DNA from: Parapristionchus giblindavisi
Taxonomy: Eukaryota; Nematoda; Chromadorea; Rhabditida; Diplogasteridae
Direction: 5' to 3'
Assembly: GCA_943737045.1 (NCBI GenBank)
Contig: CALSFV010000280.1
Span: 62,001-126,000 of the forward strand
DNA: 64,000 nt
Position numbers and translations under genes: made by a program. The notes beneath the pieces were generated by a model. That model ran no database searches. It had not been told where the DNA came from and saw only the letters and a program-made list of their open reading frames with translations. How positions within the stretch are numbered: the stretch's first letter is position 1; each line of letters begins with the position of its first letter. Positions 59,741 through 64,000 of the stretch are shown here, piece by piece.

Positions 59741-60168
59741 TATAATAGAGAATAGAGACAACGCTTGTATGATCTTGTATTATGTAATATAATTGTAAAA
59801 ATAACGTTCATCAACTAATATGTCCATATATCCGTTTTTACATTGCCTTATTAATCATTCCTCAGTTATCGATTGATTCCGTTCACTTATTGATTTATTC
59901 GGTTCGTTTATTGATTGATTCTTCCAGTTTTACTTGTAATTTTTGTCGTACCAGTACACGATGAGCTATCATCGATTACTTTTGAACTGATTTTTGCGCG
60001 ATAAAGAGATTATTGCCTACCTTATGAGAAAAAACATGAATTATGAAATTAAAATAATAAATTGATGATTGTGTGTACATGTATTGATAGATCAAGACAC
60101 TAATTACTGTAGCGACAAACACCCAAATTAAAGTACTGTATTTCAGTTATAAAGCTCAGATAATGCTA

Positions 60169-60644
60169 CAGTAGCGCCGCAAAGTCTTAATACACTTTTT
60201 AGTTATGCTGCCATTTTGGCGTCAGATTAATATCAAGCTGAAACTTGTACATGATGTACCCACAGTAGGTACGCATTCGATCCTCTTATAAGGTCTCACA
60301 GGCCTTTCTGGTTATTGCATAGTGATGACGCAACCGAACAACACTTTTTCGAAAATTCATTATTCTTTCAGGGATTTTTTCGTACTTATCAAACTTCGTG
60401 ATCATTGAGAGAACTACAAGGCCTATCGAGAAAAAAAGTTTCAGGTTGCTGCGAGTTCCGGTATTGGCTGCAGGCTTGCTGAAACTTCGTGGTCGCAAAA
60501 TCATATCTCGGCTTCTAGAAGAGCTTTAAAGGAGTTCAAAGCAGCAAACTGATTCTCTCGGTGAATCCTAATGATCCTGTAAGTATGGTAGCGCTAGCAT
60601 ATCATTCACCCTCATAGATCGAAAAAGTAACTTTTTAAAAAGAC
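60169..60644. mobile_element. single arm of the CAGTAGCGCC fold-back element
   Basis: CAGTAGCGCCGCAAAGTC and about 470 bp beyond match the left arm of 25559-27213 at clearly lower identity. The opposite arm is missing. The copy ends at AAAAAGACCC, where a U5 3' remnant (CTCGAAAGAGCGGGATAATA) begins. Confidence 0.75.
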
Positions 60645-61028
60645 CCCTCGAAAGAGCGGGATAATAAATTGGAAAAAAAGAAAATCTCAGAAACATTTGT
60701 AAGAATCAGTTTTATAATTCATAAAACTGTTTCTTAGAAAGCGAATGAGTGAACTTTTTGATCCCTCGGCTCTGTTGGACAGAGTATATTGATAGATCAA
60801 GACACTAATTACTGCAGCAACACACACAGACCCACATGAAAGTACTGTATTTGAGTTATAAAGCTCAGAAAATGCTATAAAAAATGTGTCTAACTCTGTT
60901 ATTTGTCCATCATGCCCTAGATATTTTTAGTTTCGCTTCAAAAGTAGCACAAACAACAACAGGTTATATGGATATGGCTTGGAAAATCGGAAAAAATGTC
61001 AAAAATATTTTGAAAAAAATGCAAAAGT

Positions 61029-61146
61029 GCTTACAACACCCAGGATTCCCAAGCCGTCTCCGATCCAAGTACTAACTGGGCCCACCGTTGCTTAACTTGG
61101 CAAATCGGACGGGATGCCGTGTTCTCAACGAGGTATGGTCGTAAGC
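61029..61146 (-). rRNA. 5S ribosomal RNA
   Basis: On the minus strand the 118-nt sequence starts GCTTACGACCATACCTCGTT, contains CATCCCGTCCGAT, AAGTTAAGCAACG and AGTACTTGGATCGGAGACGG, and ends TCCTGGGTGTTGTAAGC. The ends pair as the 5S stem I. It is the large-subunit 5S RNA, transcribed by pol III from an internal promoter. One base in the middle (GATTTGCC) differs from the copy at 62647 (GATCTGCC). The 63-codon frame overlapping it is spurious. Confidence 0.95.
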
Positions 61147-61250
61147 GAGATAGAGAGAGTGCGAGCTTGGGGACTATTCCCTACTAACCACGAGTAAACG
61201 TATAGATTGAGAAATTGACAAATGAATTTTGATCTTTGATCTTTGATCTT

Positions 61251-61291
61251 CTTGGATCGGAGACGGCTTGGGAATCCTGGGTGTTGTAAGC
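61251..61291 (+). pseudogene. 5S rRNA 3' fragment
   Basis: Only the last 41 nt of 5S are present (CTTGGATCGGAGACGGCTTG to GTTGTAAGC), directly after a GATCTTTGATCTTTGATC run. The 5' two thirds are missing. Confidence 0.85.
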
Positions 61292-61779
61292 ACTTTTACA
61301 ATTTTTTCAAAATGTTCTAGACATTTTTGCCGATATTTTACGTCTTATAAGTATAAAATGATGCTGTTTGTGCTACTTTTGAAGTTACCCTAGAAATATC
61401 TAAGGCTTGATGGACAAATAACAGAGTTTGACACATTTTTGATATCATTTTCTGAGCTTTATAACTGAAATACAGTACTTTAATTTGGGTGTTTCTTGCT
61501 ACAGTAATTAGTGTGTTGATCTATCAATACATGTACACACCATCATAAGTTTATTGATTGGATCGGATTTTCTGAGTGATAAAAACGCAGAGATAAACTC
61601 GCGTGATTTCCATTCTTTTGTTGTAAATGAGGGACAAATTGAAATTGAATATAAAATCACTTCTTGTCAGATCACTAGGACACATACAATTCTTTGATTA
61701 GAGATGAAGAAAGGCAACCAAACCCGTCTGACATGCGCCGCACAAACCAAATAGGCCACATCTGTCAGTAGGCAACACT

Positions 61780-61898
61780 ATCTCTGGATCCTCTGCAATT
61801 ATCCGAGAAAATCTTTCGCCTTTTACTAAAGATTTCCGTGCAGAGGATCAAACTATGAGTATTACTCATTTTTTGGAATCCCCTCGAAAGAGCGGGAT
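61780..61898 (+). ncRNA. U5 spliceosomal snRNA
   Basis: ATCTCTGGATCCTCTGCAAT starts the gene. The invariant U5 loop 1 (GCCTTTTAC, 61818-61826) sits in ATCTTTCGCCTTTTACTAAA, closed by TTTAGTAAAAG-flanking pairs and AGATTTCCGTGCAGAGG. An Sm site (ATTTTTTGG, about 61869) follows ATGAGTATTACTC. The 3' hairpin is ATCCCCTCGAAAGAGCGGGAT. U5 aligns the exon ends in the spliceosome. The exact ends are estimated to within a few bases. Confidence 0.92.
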
Positions 61899-62066
61899 AA
61901 TAAATTGGAAAAAGGGAATCTAAGAAACAGTTTTATAATTCATAAAACTGTTTCTTAGAAAGCGAATGAGCGAAGTTTTCGACACCTCGGCTCTGTTTGG
62001 CATTATAATGATCAAAGATCAGATCAGAATGTTGTTGAAAGATCAGAATGTTGTCGTTAGGATAAA

Positions 62067-62099
<33 letters not shown>

Positions 62100-62646
62100 T
62101 TAATTTAATAATTCAAGTTTTTTCTCCCATTGGTAGACAATCTCTTCATCTCTTTATTTCAGGCGCGAAAAAGTCAGTTACAAATGAAATCTAAATTTAC
62201 AAGTAAGACCGGAAGAATCAATCAATAAACCAACCGAATAAATCAATAAGTGAACGGAATCAATCGATAACTGATTGTGAGGAATGATTAATAAGGCAAT
62301 GTACAAATGGATATATGAACATATTAGTTGATGGACGTTATTTTTACAAGATCATACAAGCGAATGAGTGAAATTTTGATCCCTCGACTCTGTTTGACAG
62401 AATAAGGATCAAAGATCAAATTTCATTTGCCAATTTCTGAAAAGAAAAGAAATTATTTTCAACAGTTTTATGATGCATTAAACCGTTTCTTACAAAGCGA
62501 ATGAGCGATATTTTTTATCCCTCTGCTCTGGTTGACAGAATAAAGATCAAAGATCAAAGATCAAAATTCATTTGTCAATTTCTCAATCTATACGTTTACT
62601 CGTGGTTAGTAGCGAATAGTCCCCAAGCTCGCACTCTCTCTATCTC

Positions 62647-62764
62647 GCTTACGACCATACCTCGTTGAGAACACGGCATCCCGTCCGATCTGCCAAGTTA
62701 AGCAACGGTGGGCCCAGTTAGTACTTGGATCGGAGACGGCTTGGGAATCCTGGGTGTTGTAAGC
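62647..62764 (+). rRNA. 5S ribosomal RNA
   Basis: An intact 118-nt 5S sequence from GCTTACGACCATACCTCGTT to TCCTGGGTGTTGTAAGC with matching terminal stem. It lies 498 bp upstream of the second U5 gene in the same orientation. It is nearly identical to the minus-strand copy at 61029-61146. Confidence 0.95.
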
Positions 62765-63262
62765 ACTTTTGCATTTTTTTCAAAATATTTTTGACATTTT
62801 TTCCGATTTTCCAAGCCATATCCATATAACCTGTTGTTGTTTGTGCTACTTTTGAAGCGAAACTAAAAATATCTAGGGCATGATGGACAAATAACAGAGT
62901 TAGACACATTTTTATAGCATTTTCTGAGATTTATAACTCAAATACAGTACTTTCATTTGGGTGTTTGTTGCTACAGTAATTAGTATCTTGATCTGTCAAT
63001 ACATGTACACACCATCATAAGTTTATTGATTGTATCGGATTCTCGGAGTGATAAAAACGCAGAGATAAACTCGCGTGATTTCCATTCTTTTGTTGTAAAT
63101 GAGGGACAAATTGAAATTGAATATATAATCACTTCTTGTCACATCACTACAACACCTACAGATATAATTGACTGATTAGAGATGACGAAAGGAGCGGCAA
63201 CCAAACCCGTCTGACATGCGCCGCACAAACCAAATAGGCCACATCTGTCAGTAGGCAACACT

Positions 63263-63381
63263 ATCTCTGGATCCTCTGCAATTATCCGAGAAAATCTTTC
63301 GCCTTTTACTAAAGATTTCCGTGCAGAGGATCAAACTATGAGTATTACTCATTTTTTGGAATCCCCTCGAAAGAGCGGGAT
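63263..63381 (+). ncRNA. U5 spliceosomal snRNA, second copy
   Basis: Identical in all visible positions to the gene at 61780-61898, including loop 1, Sm site and 3' hairpin. The upstream 80 bp (CCAAACCCGTCTGACATGCG onward) are also identical, so the snRNA promoter was duplicated with it. Confidence 0.92.
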
Positions 63382-63549
63382 AATAAATTGGAAAAAGGAA
63401 ATCTAAGAAACAGTTTTATAATTCATAAAACTGTTTCTTAGAAAGCGAATGAGCGAAGTTTTCGACACCTCGGCTCTGTTTGGCATTATAATGATCAAAG
63501 ATCAGATCAGAATGTTGTTGAAAGATCAGAATGTTGTCGTTAGGATAAA

Positions 63550-63591
<42 letters not shown>

Positions 63592-63592
63592 T
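63550..63592. repeat. (ATT)n microsatellite within the array
   Basis: An ATT run longer than its counterpart in the first unit (62069-62099), an obvious length difference between the two otherwise similar units. Confidence 0.85.
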
Positions 63593-64000
63593 TAATTTAA
63601 TAATTCAAGTTTTTTCTCCCATTGGTAGACAATCTCTTCATCTCTTTATTTCAGGCGCGAAAAAGTCAGTTACAAATGAAATCTAAATTTACAAGTAAGA
63701 CCGGAAGAATCAATCAATAAACCAACCGAATAAATCAATAAGTGAACGGAATCAATCGATAACTGATTGTGAGGAATGATTAATAAGGCAATGTACAAAT
63801 GGATATATGAACATATTAGTTGATGGACGTTATTTTTACAAGATCATACAAGCGAATGAGTGAAATTTTGATCCCTCGACTCTGTTTGACAGAATAAGGA
63901 TCAAAGATCAAATTTCATTTGCCAATTTCTGAAAAGAAAAGAAATTATTTTCAACAGTTTTATGATGCATTAAACCGTTTCTTACAAAGCGAATGAGCGA

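Larger units (their letters stand above)
59741..64000. repeat. rearranged 5S rRNA / U5 snRNA repeat array
   Basis: Blocks recur in both orientations. 61300-62460 and 62765-63940 are direct repeats offset by about 1.48 kb. 60780-61210 is the inverse of 62565-63000. 59820-59950 is the inverse of 62200-62330. Each long unit has a 5S gene or 3' fragment, about 490 bp of spacer, a U5 gene, an ATT microsatellite, then TGATCCCTCGACTCTGTTTGA-like sequence. The array runs off the right end of the window. Confidence 0.8.

Noticed and set aside
60884..61075. 63-codon frame identical to one at 62718-62909 on the other strand
   Set aside because: Both overlap the 5S rRNA gene; the identity reflects the inverted duplication.
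59741..64000. Spliced-leader RNA gene next to 5S
   Set aside because: I looked for a leader like that of SL1 followed by a donor and an Sm site; the only Sm-site RNA seen is U5.

Overview
The window looks like nuclear DNA of a nematode, probably a free-living rhabditid or diplogastrid type. I base this on many short GT-AG introns with TTTCAG-like acceptors, several start codons sitting within 0-3 nt of a splice acceptor (the mark of spliced-leader trans-splicing), protein families typical of worms, and a 5S rRNA / U5 snRNA repeat array. Nothing prokaryotic is present. Most genes have many small exons, so long open frames are poor guides; I rebuilt gene models by joining exons that keep frame across consensus splice sites.

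Left part (1-16,000): a hAT-like non-autonomous transposon (307-1722), a truncated copy (2536-2839) and a full copy (3213-5615, +) of a small gene with a degenerate GYF-like domain, a 101-residue coiled-coil gene (7391-6622, -), and an unrecognised 205-residue gene (13622-9412, -) whose introns are packed with hairpin MITEs. Between 13643 and 15233 lies a 1.6-kb element with 460-bp inverted arms enclosing a tRNA-like sequence and an ORF. A TA-flanked, CAGT-ended MITE follows at 15567-15799.

16,076-22,883 (-) is a 14-exon gene for a ZYG-11-like protein (leucine-rich plus ARM-type repeats), predicted to be a CUL2 ubiquitin ligase receptor. 22,900-36,500 has no gene I can support. It holds microsatellites, GA/CT-rich hexamer arrays, MITE hairpins and a 1,655-bp near-perfect fold-back element (25,559-27,213).

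36,563-59,404 is a compact housekeeping block of six genes: a carbonic anhydrase-related protein (+), COX6A (-), a CK1/TTBK-like kinase with a long Lys-rich tail (-), an ARB2/FAM172-like protein (+), a mitochondrial double-CDGSH protein of the CISD3 type (-) and a TLDc-domain protein of the MEAK7 type (+). The kinase and cox-6A are co-oriented and 519 bp apart, with a trans-splice-like acceptor at the cox-6A start, so they may form an operon. Introns here are full of TACGGTA / TACCGTA octamers and GATCTTTGATC repeats.

59,572-64,000 is a rearranged array with 5S rRNA genes on both strands, a 5S fragment, two U5 snRNA genes in a direct repeat of about 1.48 kb, a mariner-like MITE and half of the fold-back element. 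The genes do not form one pathway; two (COX6A, CISD3-like) are mitochondrial.
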